Shown: positions 44,549 through 55,223 of the stretch, in pieces
Layout of the letters: each line of letters starts with the position of its first letter
Numbering within the stretch: the first letter of the stretch is position 1
Origin: Strigamia acuminata
Lineage: Eukaryota > Arthropoda > Chilopoda > Geophilomorpha > Linotaeniidae
Assembly: GCA_949358305.1 (NCBI GenBank)
Contig: OX442321.1
Span: forward strand, 1,736,001 to 1,800,000
Direction: 5' to 3'
Length of the DNA stretch: 64,000 bases
Notes under the pieces: model-generated
Databases searched by the model: none
Seen by the model: the letters and a program-made list of their open reading frames with translations, nothing else
Told to the model about the DNA's origin: nothing
Translations under genes and position numbers: made by a program

Positions 44549-47459
44549 CCTAATGGTTATCTTGGATTTGACCGCTTCCGTACAGTTTGCAAAGGATCAC
44601 ATGATCAATTGTTACTATCCTTGAGCTTGTGATGCCTTAAATAATCCATTTGTTAGCAGACTTTGTTTGATGTCATGCAACTATGTGTAATGTCATTTGT
44701 GAAATTGAAGCAGAGTTTATTGTTGCTTATCAAACGGTACTTGTCTATTTGGAGCGAAGCTGTGAAATTCAATTCTGCTTGGCTGTAAAGCGAGGGAAAG
44801 TCTGGTGTTGTCACCAGCTGTTACAATTCTTTCCACCCCCTAAAGGAAAGTTAGAACCCAGTTCTTTCTCCTTCTCTGGCTATCAAGTGACATTTTCTTT
44901 TATTGGACGAGAAGACTGAAGAAGACATGTCTTCGATACATGGGTCATTGCTCCAGTCAGTGCTATCAATATCTTGCTGCACTCAATGCATTTCAAGTCT
45001 TGTCGATTTCCAACTACTTTTTTGAGCCATCATTAAAAAGTTATCACATTTTGGAAAGATACAGTTGGATTTTGACAGAAAGAGAGTGAGGGGAAAAAAG
45101 AAAAGGTGGTTTGACATCTTTCTTCGAGTTACAAAAGAACTTTTTTATGACAATTTTTTTGTAACACAAGAGAAATTGATAAGTGATTTAGAATGCCGTA
45201 GTTGGAACTTTTATATTGGATTTTTTTTTAAACCCTGGATGAAAAAACTCTTTTGAAGCTGATCCTACTATTATATTGTAACTATACTGTATATTTGATA
45301 TTTTTTGTGTTATTTTGATGGTGGGTTGTTTGTAGCACATCTACTTCTTGCTCTGGGTTGCGGGTTGCATTTGTCGTTGTTGGTCTCCCATGCAATCATT
45401 TTCCTTAAAGCGTAAAACAAGCGTAAAACAAGTAAATATAAAAAACCAAGTTTTTGGAAAAAGGCTTCTATGTGGGTGCTTTAAATCGCCATCGGAGTGA
45501 GCTACTACCGCAGATTGTTTCGTGATTGCCGTGACTGCGAAAAAACGTCTTAAAAAATAACTTTTTCTTTACAATATTAAAAAACAAAATATATGGGCAG
45601 ATAGGAATTTTTATTTCGGAATTTAGCGAACGTTTTTTAATACCGAAAACATAAAAAAACGTATCAGGCCGAACATTTTGGCCTCCATTAAAGTATACGG
45701 GTACCACCAGATGGCGCTCTGGTTTGTCTAATTTTTGCTGTACATCAGCTTTTTCTCCTTTTTAACTATATTTAATCATTAAATTAACATGTTTAAGTAA
45801 TTAAATTATTTTTTACTAATAAATCAACTGATAAATATTCTATACTTATGGCGCTCGCATTTTTGTGTAAAATCACTGTCAAATTTATTTTTCTAGAAAA
45901 ATTGTAAACCTGTTAATATTAAACGAATTCTAATGACAAAATACATTTATTAAAAAATTGGTTTGATCCCAGATTACAAAAAAACTGATTATTCTATACT
46001 TACTGTATGACACGCACCTTAGATGCCTTCGAATAATCGCCGCGACTATTATTCGAGGGCGACTGGTTGTGCAAACTGTTATCCAAGCAGCATCTCAATC
46101 AATTTCTTGCCATCTGGCTTAAATTCCTGTATCCATAAAAACCGTACAAATACATTTTATACATAAAAATCATTAACTGGAGCAATTCCACATAATCGAT
46201 TTGCTGCCAGCTTAAACTGATAATGAAACTGTCACTCTTTTTAAGTATATAAATTTGCTCCATTATCTAATGCTGAATTTCTTTGCCACATTCATTTTAT
46301 TTATTCTTTAAATCTAGAAAATTACTGTTTATTTTATAAAAATGTAATGAAATTTTAACTAATTCAATTTCAATTTATTTATTTTCAGGTAAGCAATTTT
46401 ATTTTCAATTCTACTCACCTTTCAACAACAGTAAGTTCATTTTTAAACTTATAAAAAGAATATAATTAAAGGGGGTTGTTATTTGCTGATTGCATCAAGG
46501 TAGAATGACATTATGTATATGAAACCAGGGGTTGGGGCTCTACAGGAATGAGAGGAGAAAATTGAATTCCCTTACACTCTTCCCCCAGTTATTGCTAGGG
46601 CTATTTTAAATTCTAATGGGGTGAGGGTGAGAAAAGCATTAAGGCGCTCTTTTCGATAAGAGGAATGCAGTTGGGCGAGGACATTTGACACACAGGTTTT
46701 GGCTCCATCTATAAATTTGCTCTTACAAATCCCCTGTGATGTGAATTGTCTATTGCCTATTATATATTTCTGTCTATTTGAGGTTCCAGAGGAGAAAGTG
46801 TGAGTTTTGTATGTTTGGACTCAGAGATCTTCTCTGGTTTTTAAAGTGAGGCTGGGAATTGATGTCTACTGTATTTATTGATGTTTTTGAAATAGAATAT
46901 TTAGTCCTTAACTCAAATGTTTCATATTCAAATATTCATTGGAATAAATGAATTGGTTATAGTTGTGTGTTAGCATTGCATAATGTGAGGATGTGAGGAA
47001 TCATTGAACTCATGTTTTATTTTTGGTTTGTATTGATTTTTATTGAAATGCAGGACTTAAAGCGAACTCAGAAGGCACAGTGCAGTTTTAAGGGGAAGCC
47101 CAATTGGATGGGCTCAGCTTTGGACATTAGATTTGTCGGTGTTTAATTCTTCGAAAATAAAATTATCTTTTTTGGTGATGATGTCGCTAAAATGCAACAA
47201 AATGACGTCTTTCTGCCAACAAATGGCAAATGGACCTTTGGAAAAATGAGGTCAGGTGATACGATCATGTGATGTTAACTAGGGTTTGACTGATATCGGA
47301 GGAATCTCACATGGGTGTCCATGCTACTTTTTAAGTGATGATAGCCCCAATTTATTTCTGAACTCTATGAGGCGCTGCGCAAAGATGCAAAAGTTATTCC
47401 TACAAAAACAACCCCATACCATACACAAACAACCCGGTCAGAGAGAATTAATAGAAATA
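44549..47459. other. Gene-free stretch
   Basis: No supported gene. A short palindromic relic at 46025-46070 (TCGAATAATCGCCGCGAC and ATTATTCGAGGGCGAC) resembles the ends of the CGTATTTTACC MITEs. ORFs at 44683-44919, 45065-45256 (plus) and 45468-45707 (minus) are unsupported. Confidence 0.35.
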
Positions 47460-47545
47460 TCGATATTGTCGATACCGATATTGTCCTCCTAAATTTTGGC
47501 CGATATCGATATTGTCCTCCTAAATATTGGCCGATACCGATATAC
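47460..47545. repeat. Short ~31-bp tandem repeat
   Basis: Two and a half copies of GATACCGATATTGTCCTCCT followed by AAATTTTGGCC. Confidence 0.7.
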
Positions 47546-47830
47546 ATGTATATTGCAACAACAGATGGTGCCTATGTCACATTTGTACAGGACAACACTG
47601 CTCACATAATAATAGACGATGCTAAGTCCTGTATAAATCGTCCTACGGTCCAGGGAAGTCTAACATTTAATTTACAGTATCATCAGTGGTATAACAATTG
47701 GGGATGCAAAGTCTATGGTGTCCATGGACCACCAGGGGACCCACATGCACTTATTACAATTTTACAATGTTTTAAACAAGAAAATTTAGTCTTTCATAGT
47801 TTTCATCCCTGCCAGATAGCTCGTAAATGA
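47546..47830 (+). CDS. Exon-like ORF of 94 codons, unknown product
   Basis: Not recognised. The frame has a coding-like residue mix (TDGAYVTFVQDN, VYGVHGPPGDPHAL) and ends in a stop, but begins directly out of a tandem repeat and has no clear acceptor or promoter. It may be the last exon of a gene or a transposon-derived fragment. Confidence 0.28.
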   Translation: MYIATTDGAYVTFVQDNTAHIIIDDAKSCINRPTVQGSLTFNLQYHQWYNNWGCKVYGVHGPPGDPHALITILQCFKQENLVFHSFHPCQIARK

Positions 47831-47987
47831 TGCAAATTTCTCAAATTTTTCTTCTGAATTCCCAGGTCCTGGAGGGCCCATTTACCACTGCTCGACATGG
47901 GTTCGTAGAGAAAGGGGTCTAAAGGTTTAAAGTAGTGTTTCTGAAACTGAGCTCTGCAAAGCTCTAGGGCTCTATGATCATCTTCAA

Positions 47988-48010
47988 GGGTTAGGTTAGG
48001 TTAGGTTAGG
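47988..48010. repeat. Interstitial (TTAGG)4 tract
   Basis: GGGTTAGGTTAGGTTAGGTTAGG. TTAGG is the ancestral arthropod telomere repeat. Four copies may be chance or an internal relic of repair. Confidence 0.6.
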
Positions 48011-48862
48011 CAAGGTGTCTAGATTGGGAAATGATATGCAGTATACTCCAAACCGATACAACGTTGTCCATACTCCTATTGGTTGAGCCGTCTCACTGGT
48101 GTAGTGGCACAAAAAAGGAGCCCATAACATCAGAATTGTAATCTAACTAGGCAAAACAACCAATAAAGACTAAACCTTTGTTTACCTGCCAAAAGAAACC
48201 AACAAACAATGCTAACATTGTTTGATTGATTAAAAGGGGGAAAAGCATATTTAGCAAATTAAATTTATTACCAATTAAATAAAATCTATCATTCTAATCA
48301 CTTTTTACACTGAAATTCACTGAAAATAAACAGAACTAATTGTCCGCGTAGTAGCGCACAGTCCACAGTTAGGCGTAATCCGGCTGTGCATAAAACAATA
48401 GGCCGGAAAAATAGAATGCTCATCAGTAATTAGAGAAAAGTCTGCTGAACTCCTGAATATCGCTGTGTATAGAAAACTTTATTTGTGATGTTGGAATTTT
48501 AATTTCTTGCTTTATGGCACTTTGGCTTGAAAGTTTATTATTTTCTTGTGTAGTGCGCTGTTAATTAATCTGAAGTTCGACAATTTTCTTCCATTTAAAA
48601 AAAAAAGTTATAGCAGAAATGCAACTTTTTAATATACAAGTTTTCATCGTAAAATGAATGCAATTTTGCAAAAGTAAAAGCCTTTAAAAAAAATACTTTT
48701 TACACGTGGATGGATAGATTTTACGCGTTTATGCGCGCTCACTTAATATTTATCGGGTTTCGATGACTGCACGAGCAAAAAGCAAAGTTTAAAAGCTTTC
48801 CATTTCTTTCATCTTTAATGTGTTAAGTTAAAACAATGAAACTCATAATTAAAGTCGAAATT
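48011..48862. other. Gene-free stretch
   Basis: Carries a partial relic around 48060-48110 (ATACTCCTATTGGTTGAG, CACTGGTGTAGTGGCAC) like the subterminal parts of the MITEs at 34729 and 39572. No gene was seen. Confidence 0.4.
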
Positions 48863-48880
48863 TTTATTGTTTTTTACAAT

Positions 48881-49980
48881 TTATCTGCATTGGTATTGTT
48901 GAGGCATATTGTCATAAGGATGTGTTCGTCTACATATCAATGGTTTGCAGCAATTGGATGTTCTTTGACAAACTTGGTTCTTTTTAGCACACCTTGCTGG
49001 ACGTGAGAAGCTTAATAGAACAAAAGAAATACATAAGTTTGCTGTACTGCTATACAATAGTAATTAGATCGAAAACTTTGTTGGTATTGTCAGTACTTTA
49101 GTCGAAGTTATATTGAGCAAAGTTGAAGTTAAACTGAGCTGAGTTGAAGTTATACTGAGCAAAGTCAACCGGTATATTACGTAAAGCCGAAGATCTACTG
49201 CGTAAAGCTGAAGATATACTGCGTAAAGCCGAAGGTGTACTGCGTAAAGCCGAAGGTCTGTTGCGTAAAGCCGAAGGTGTACTGCATAAAGCAGAAGGTT
49301 TACTGGTGTGTTCTTGTGCTTGGATGGTTTGATGCTATGGATTGCAGTGGATGTAGTCGGATGTAGTAGGACTGGAGTCAGGAAAACGACCAGTCGGTTG
49401 TAGAAAATTGTATGGAATGTCGATTATTCATCGAAAAACAAAGGGGTTAAAAATGGGTCAAAGTCACTGGTCATTGATTGGCGGATACGTAGATCTGGGT
49501 GATCGAGTGATGCAACAAGAATTGTAGTGCCAAACATTCCATTTACTGCGTAAAGCCAAAGGTCTACTGCGTAAAGCCGAAGGTCTGCTGCACAAAGCCG
49601 AAGGTCTACTGCGTAAAGCCGAAGGTCTGCTGCACAAAGCCGAAGGTCTACTGCGTAAAGCCGAAGCTCTACTGCACAAAGCTGAAGGTCTACCGCGTAA
49701 AGCCGAAGCTCTACTGCCCAAAGCTGAAGGTCTACTGCGTAAAGCCGAAGCTCTACTGCACAAAGCCGAAGGTCTGCTGCATAAAGCCGAAGGTCTACTG
49801 TGTAAAGCCGAAGGTCTACTGTGTAACGCCGAAGGTCTACTGCGTAAAGCCAGAGATGAATCGCTTATGTTCTTGATTACAGCACTGCAGTTGATCCATG
49901 TGTCTAATTTCAACTTACCATTGCATTGAAGTTGCTATAAGAAATATCAAGAAGATCAATGCAGTAAATTCATTTCTCAT
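48881..49980 (-). CDS. Secreted inhibitor-cystine-knot (ICK) peptide
   Basis: Two exons. Exon 1 (49980-49919) starts at an ATG and encodes a classic signal peptide: a charged start, then a core of about 11 hydrophobic residues. It ends at donor GTAAGT in phase 2. Exon 2 (49010-48881) follows acceptor TTCTATTAAG, also phase 2, and encodes the mature peptide. Its framework is C-x6-C-x5-CC-x4-C-x14-C, an ICK pattern with a long last loop, closing two codons before the stop. The junction codon is an extra Cys. The precursor is about 63 residues. AATAAA lies 13-18 bases past the stop. The 908-bp intron holds two blocks of 21-bp minisatellite, against 57-60 bp in the neighbours. ICK peptides include venom, antimicrobial and signalling peptides, and the sequence does not say which this is. 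Confidence 0.72.
49170..49305. repeat. 21-bp minisatellite, block 1 (intronic)
   Basis: Six to seven copies of CTGCGTAAAGCCGAAGGTCT-type units, preceded by diverged copies (GAGTTGAAGTTATACTGA). It lies in the intron of the ICK gene at 48881-49980. Confidence 0.85.
49546..49855. repeat. 21-bp minisatellite, block 2 (intronic)
   Basis: About 15 copies of the same 21-bp unit, with GCGTAAAGCC and GCACAAAGCC versions often alternating, so a 42-bp higher-order unit is visible. Both strands stay open (SRPSAL repeats on minus, LLRKAEG on plus) because 21 is a multiple of three. I treat neither as a protein. Confidence 0.9.
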
Positions 49981-50881
49981 GATCCAACAAATATTCAGGT
50001 TAGCATTACACATTACACATTTCATAGAAGAATGGATTCATGACTTTTTTTAATGCATTGGTCATAAAAATTAAACTCGTGGTGTACGGTAATAATTACA
50101 CCAAGTCTTAAATGGATAGAGTTTCAGTCAGCCGATAAGCTTCGTTAGGAACTAGAAATGAATCATACTTTTATTTATTTTATCAGTGGTGTATTATGTC
50201 ATAATAGAGTGCTTTGCTAAATATTAAATGTAATTAAGTTCTCAGTGCTTATTAATGTTCACAGGAATAAAAACAAAACTTATTAATTAACCGAAACACC
50301 GGATACATTGAATCCTGAGAATCCTTCTCAACATTAGTTGCAAAAATAACCACGACATTCGCTATTTTTAGCACGTCCTCTTGTGGCAGAAGGGTGCATT
50401 TTAAAAACTATTTATCTATGCATTGCAAAGGGGAGGGTCAAGTATATCATACTGAACCAATTATGGGATTAAGAAGAATAAAGACATTCAAACTTGGAAC
50501 ACTTCCCACAATTACCTGTGCAGTTGATTGCCTATTGGTGCAGCCATATTGATAATGATTGCAAGGACATGGATAATGGCTCTGCGCATGTTCTGTAAAC
50601 TGTCACTGAGGTGTGCTTAATGACAAGTCCATTTTTCATAAGGGAAATTAGGATAAGTGATTTCATCTAATCATCTTATGAATTTTGAATGCATTTAATG
50701 TCAACCTACTGGGTTGCATGGAATACGCAATGACTCACCGTGCTGATCACCTGATAATGAACATGTTCCAGCTGGATGTTTGTGTGTGTGTGTCAATAAA
50801 TGATGGAAAACAGATAAATTTTTAAAATATAAACCGGACATTTATTTTTATTTTAATCCATACATAGACAATTATTTTCTC
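49981..50881. other. Intergenic region between two secreted-peptide genes
   Basis: No ORF with support. It contains the presumed promoter of the ICK gene just upstream of 49980 and, near 50840-50850, AATAAA motifs for the next gene. Confidence 0.45.
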
Positions 50882-51163
50882 TCAATCATATTTCTTGTCG
50901 GGAATGCGTGGCTGTAAGTGTGCCTTTGGTCGAGTCTTGACACATTTGCCGATGCTTCGATCGCAGACATAGTCGGTGCAGTCACTGGTGCTGGAACAAT
51001 ATGCAGTGCGGGCTGGAGAATCGAAGTTTCTGTGCAAAGCAGTGATAAGGGGTACGAAAAATGTATGTTAAAGACAACGTGTGACTTACAAGTAATGGTG
51101 GCTACTAGCTTCGATTGTTATGGAAAAGAAGGCGATTAGGAAACAAACGTGAAGAAACTTCAT
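50882..51163 (-). CDS. Secreted 4-Cys peptide, reduced-knot type
   Basis: Two exons joined in phase 2. Exon 1 (51163-51090) encodes a signal peptide of about 20 residues ending at donor GTAAGT. Exon 2 (51029-50882) follows acceptor TTTGCACAG after a 60-bp intron. The precursor is about 73 residues. The mature part has only four cysteines, C-x5-C-x4-C-x6-C. This is the ICK spacing of the neighbours (C-x6-C-x5-CC-x4-C-x6-C) with Cys1 and one Cys of the CC pair missing. TS[N/D]C is shared with the ICK gene at 48.9 kb. The tail after the last Cys is basic, Pro-containing, 22 residues. AATAAA signals follow near 50845. Family unknown; secretion is well supported, bioactivity is not. Confidence 0.7.
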
Positions 51164-51637
51164 TGTAAGTTTTGACTTGTTTTTGCACACAATATTTGTG
51201 AGGGATTAACGATGACTTGTCACTTCTTCACTGAATCAGCTGCACCAGTTAATTAGTTTAATTGAATTGGTAATTAGACTGAATTCAAAATTAATGATAA
51301 ATTATTCTATTTTTACGACTTGGTGAATTTTTATGGTTCATTAAAAATAGAAAAAAAATATTCTAATATTTTAAAAGTTTATTTATTTTTATTTATTCCA
51401 GTAGTTGGTTTTTTTTTATTACTTTTTTGGTATTTTTACAAACAATGGACACTAAAAACAGCCATCAACCATTAGATTTTTTTGAAGTGGTTTATGTCGG
51501 GTTTTAGTTTTCACAACCAAATTCAAAATGGCTTCCACGAAACTGAGATCGAGGGGTCAGGTGAAGCATCCATTACCTAAAACGTGAGTAAATGCATAAT
51601 TGTATTCAAATAAGTGGACCGCAACCACAATTCGTTG
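51164..51637. other. Intergenic region
   Basis: AT-rich, no supported ORF. It would contain the promoter of the 4-Cys gene at its left edge. Confidence 0.4.
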
Positions 51638-51749
51638 GTATTTCGTTTTTTGGTTGTCTTCTTCTTTCTTTCACATTTTAGAGTGTCCCCAGCTACAGGT
51701 TGACTTCTTACGACAAGGTTGTAGTGTCAAAACCCTTTTATCTCAAGCA
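51638..51749 (-). pseudogene. Decayed ICK exon
   Basis: It aligns base for base with the cysteine exon at 55484-55649 over the stretch from the first Cys (TGC, 51749-51747) to the basic tail (AAATGTGAAAGAAAGAAGAA). It has an in-frame TAA soon after the first Cys, the second Cys codon changed to TTT, a two-base loss, a Cys to Arg change in the CC pair, and a one-base insertion before the last Cys. No signal exon was seen upstream. It is a dead paralogue and confirms past duplication in the cluster. Confidence 0.65.
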
Positions 51750-52510
51750 AATCAATAGTTAAATAGTCAGTGGGAGTCTCTCGGTTGGTTAAACATGAAA
51801 TGGGAAGGTCCAAGGTAGAGAAACATTAAGGTAGCAACACTATCATGTTGTGATAACACAATAGTTTAATAAATTTAATAAGCCTTAAAATGAAGGTAAA
51901 ATGTGCATTTAAATTGTTTTGATTACTGCCACCAGTTGGCACTATGTTGTGTTTTGTGTGAGCAAGTGAAAATCTTTTTTACTGCAAATGCATGGATTCT
52001 TCTAAGATAAAAAACATATTTTAACATTTCAAACTTTATTCACTTTGTTCATTCATTTTATTTGGTTGTGAATTTAATTGGTCAGCAAAGAGTGGATACA
52101 TTCTGGGTCGTATGTTGAATGGTTTCTTTATTTCTTGTCTTGGTTTGGTGTTCTTAATATCACATAAAAGAAGAAAAATTGTATTGTATTGATTCCCTGC
52201 TAATGCTAAGCAAATTCATCATAAAGGATGTAACACTTTTTAAAACATTGATATCAAGAGGCATAAAAATTTATTACTGCATACTTCGAAAGCTTTGAAA
52301 TCAATAAGACTTAGAAGTTACCGGACAAAAACTATTTGTGTTTTATGTAACCATTACGGTTTGCATTGAATTTTTAATTTATCCACATCTAATTTTACGT
52401 AAGACATTAATTCCAATACTTCGTGTTATCTAGGACAATTTAAAACAGGATTTCCCATCCGCCACTTTTGGAGTGTTCTACTCCATTGGTCAATTCTTGA
52501 TTTTTGTTAT
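51750..52510. other. Intergenic region
   Basis: No supported gene or repeat. Confidence 0.4.
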
Positions 52511-53283
52511 TATACAGGGTGGTGCAGAAAGTCTGGTTCACAGTAAATAATTTCCAAACCGTTTTAGATGTTGATTCAGCAAAATGATTGTTAAGGTATT
52601 ATGTCGGGGGAAATCCAATTATGACATCCAATTTGACCTCTGAGGTCATCTTCAAGGTCATCCACATTGTAACTCGAGAACCGTGACAGTTAGAGCAAAA
52701 AAGTGAATTAGAAAGTTGTAGAGCATCATCCAATTAGTCTAGAACTGTTCTTAAAAAAATTATTTCTTAGGGAAAAGTTTTGAGAAAAAAAGGTTTGAAA
52801 TGTTAGTCTACTCAGCTTTGTAACCTAAAACTATCATGTGGAATGTATTTCCAAAATAAATTATTTCCTTTCTTTTGTATTTCCTCTCTTCCACTTACAA
52901 GTATGACCCAATAAAGTGTCCTAATTGAAGATTAGCTTGGTTGCCTCAATAGTTTTAGGTTACAAAGCTGAGTTATAATGCTGAGTAGGCCAATGTTTCA
53001 GACCTTTTTTCTCAAAACTTTTTCCTAAGAAATAATTTTTTTAAAAACAGTTCTAGACTAATTGGATGATGCTCTACAACTTTCTAATTCACTTTTTTGC
53101 TCTAACTGTCACGGTTCTCGAGTTACAATATGGATGACCTTGAAGATGACCTCAGAAGTCAAATTGGATGTCATAATTGGATTTCCCCCGACATACTACC
53201 TTAACAATCATTTTGCTGAATCAACATCTAGAATAGTTTGGGAATTATTTACTGTGAACCAGACTTTCTGCACCACCCTGTAT
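52511..53283. mobile_element. Foldback element: long inverted repeat with CAGGGTG ends
   Basis: The left arm (52511-52834, about 324 bp) and right arm (52949-53283, about 335 bp) are near-identical inverted copies around a 114-bp spacer. The tips are ATACAGGGTGGTGCAG and its complement. Arm words include ATCTTCAAGGTCATCCA and GTTGTAGAGCATCATCCAAT, a distant match to the MITEs at 24063 and 40805 (AAGGTCA, GTTGTAGAGCACCATCAAAT). So an ancestral MITE has been doubled head to head. No ORF. Confidence 0.88.
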
Positions 53284-53291
53284 GATGCATA

Positions 53292-53481
53292 TACAGTGTA
53301 GGCTACGTAGCCCGGACATAGGACGGGACCCAGAAACTTGTCCGGTCTAGGGAATGTCCAGATGGGAGAGGAGATTTAATATTGCTGGGTATTGGGCGGA
53401 ACCAAATCAGGCCCTCCAAACTGTCCGGACCACACAGCTGTCCGGACGGTGCTATGTCCGGGCTACGCAGCCTACACTGTA
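53292..53481. mobile_element. 190-bp MITE with TACAGTGTAGGCTACGTAGC ends
   Basis: Terminal inverted repeats of about 30 bases (TACAGTGTAGGCTACGTAGC, then CCGGACATAG, with GC-TA variants), with inner CTGTCCGGAC motifs. It sits 8 bases from the foldback element. No ORF of its own; minus and plus ORFs across it are artefacts. Confidence 0.82.
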
Positions 53482-53754
53482 CGTCCAACGCCCTCTATGT
53501 TTAACAGTCATCCAAGAACAATGCTGCCGCTATTTGCCCGCAAAATGACGTCATTTTGTGTCTTTTCGATCTCAAGACAGAATCTCATAGCAGTCAAGCA
53601 ATTGAATTATGCTAGATGGGAAGTCCTGTAGTTAATCGTCCTAGGTGTTACTAAGGACAATGAACTCCATCGAACGGTGTCCAGTCTCCAGGATACTGTG
53701 TGATGGCCAATTAGATCGATCTTGGCCATCGCCATTTTGTTTTGTACGAATAAG

Positions 53755-54032
53755 TCAAGTTGGACCCACTTTTCCTTTTTTGTGCGTGATTCGCAGCATG
53801 TATTCAGGTTCTTGCAGTATACCAGGAGAGTCGCAAAATTTGCAGCTATCTCCAAAGCTTTTTCTATATCTGTGGCGTTAAAGATAAGTTATTGATAAAA
53901 GTAAATGATGGTCAGATAAAAGGAAACTTACGTTGGTTTACTGCCAGATTTTGGAACTAGGTAATCTTGAGCTAAACTTTCAGTCAGCAGCAAAACCAGC
54001 AGCAAACTCGAAATAATGATTGGAATTTTCAT
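53755..54032 (-). CDS. Degenerate member of the secreted-peptide cluster
   Basis: Exon 1 (54032-53932) is intact: ATG, a Leu/Ile/Val-rich signal core, a short propeptide, donor GTAAGT in phase 2. It is clearly paralogous to exon 1 at 57342-57248, as are about 130 bases upstream (TTCACAGCCAAAG, CTACAATGAA) and the intron (TTATCAATAA-TTATCTTT). The paralogue's acceptor TTTTAAG is here broken to TTTAACG. The next AG (53871-53870) keeps the frame and gives 37 residues to a stop at 53755, with only two cysteines. A CX5CC segment like the ICK core survives in another frame (53820-53800 region). The TATATAAT of the paralogue is also lost upstream. Most likely a recently disabled gene, though a short secreted product of about 71 residues could still be made. 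Confidence 0.5.
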
Positions 54033-54181
54033 TGTAGATTTTATAGCTTTTTTACCGAGTTAGACTTTGGCTGTGAATATGTTTAGGAATTGGATTGGAC
54101 TTCATTTTCAATCAAATTTAACAGCAGTTTTATTTATTTCTGTGATTATAGCTCGTTGTTACGATTAACTGGATAAGTTTT

Positions 54182-54271
54182 ATCGTATTTTGCGGACCAT
54201 AAGACACACTTTTTTACTTTGAAAAGTCAACCAAAAATTGGGGTCCGTCTTATCGTTCAAAAAATACGGTA
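54182..54271. mobile_element. 90-bp miniature MITE, CGTATTTTGCGGACCATAAG type
   Basis: ATCGTATTTTGCGGACCATA at the left and a complementary GGTCCGTCTTATCG...AAATACGGT end at the right, with an AT-rich middle. The tips (CGTATTTT / AAAATACG) are shared with the MITEs at 24341 and 38335, but the subterminal parts differ. Confidence 0.65.
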
Positions 54272-54562
54272 ATTATTTCATTGATGCCGCTTTCCAAGAC
54301 GTCGTTGTCACAGTCAGATGATTCTCGTTGTTGGATTTCTTGTGCTTTATAGAAGTGCTTTATGGTAGGAAATGATTGACAGTACTTTCGTATTTGGTTT
54401 AAGATAGGAAACGGTGAAAACATTTTAACATTGTAAACTAACTTTATTCATTTTGTTTATTTATTTATTTTATTTAGTTGTGAATTTGTTAGTTAGTAAA
54501 CTGTCTAGTAACCCTGAATCTTACTCTAAATTAAACTTTGTTAACTCAAAGTTACAGTGGAT

Positions 54563-55223
54563 TGCCGCAACGGGACTTATCAGTTCTAAATCTAACAAAA
54601 TGGCGGATATTAAATAATGACAAGTTAATATTTGTTAAAACAACCACTGACTTAATTTATTCTTTAAATTAAGGCGAATTCAAGAAAATCTTTGTGTAAG
54701 TTATTAAACATGACTGAATGAAATAATGTTAAAATTTATACAATGACTAGTGATAAAAAAAATATTAAATTAGAAATAATGGAAATAATTAGTTAAATGG
54801 CGGTGACGGCGATGTCTTCGCGATGTCTTCGCGGTGTCTTCGCGTGTCGGCGGAAATGGTTTGCGACGGCTTCTCGCGATTACAAATTCTTCAATGGCGT
54901 CGTTTTTGGTCTTCTAACGACGAATCTTAACCCGAAATAATTCGGATTCTTCATTTAAAACTTTTAATAACAGAATTGATTCAGAAATATTAATTTCTCT
55001 ACTCACACTTCGCGACAATATGGTGACTTAGGATCTAACTCAGCTCGAAGTCGCGATTGACATCCGAACACGGCACTCTTGAATCGACTTCACTTGGCTT
55101 GACAAGCTCAAGCTCTGGCTATGGTCTTACTGCTATTTTGGCTTAGCAGTAAGACCAAGATCTCACAACAAATGTGCTATTTGTTGCAAGAAATGAGCCC
55201 AAATGCCAGGCTAAGGAGTCACA
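54563..55223 (-). repeat. Probable solo LTR (661 bp)
   Basis: On the minus strand it starts TGTGACTCC (55223) and ends in GATAAGTCCCGTTGCGGCA (54563). Both tips resemble those of the LTR at 12203-13083 (TGTGACC start, CGGATCGCAGCA end). It is GC-richer than its surroundings, has AATAAA on the minus strand near 54660, and carries no ORF. No PBS, PPT or partner LTR flanks it, and no target duplication was evident, so the borders are tentative. Confidence 0.45.

Noticed and set aside
47988-48010. TTAGG tract as a chromosome end
   Set aside because: Only four copies, with unique sequence on both sides.
49464-49913. 149-codon minus-strand repeat protein (SRPSAL units) or plus-strand LLRKAEG protein
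   Set aside because: A 21-bp minisatellite keeps all in-phase frames open. It lies in the intron of an ICK gene, and neither frame has a start or splice support.
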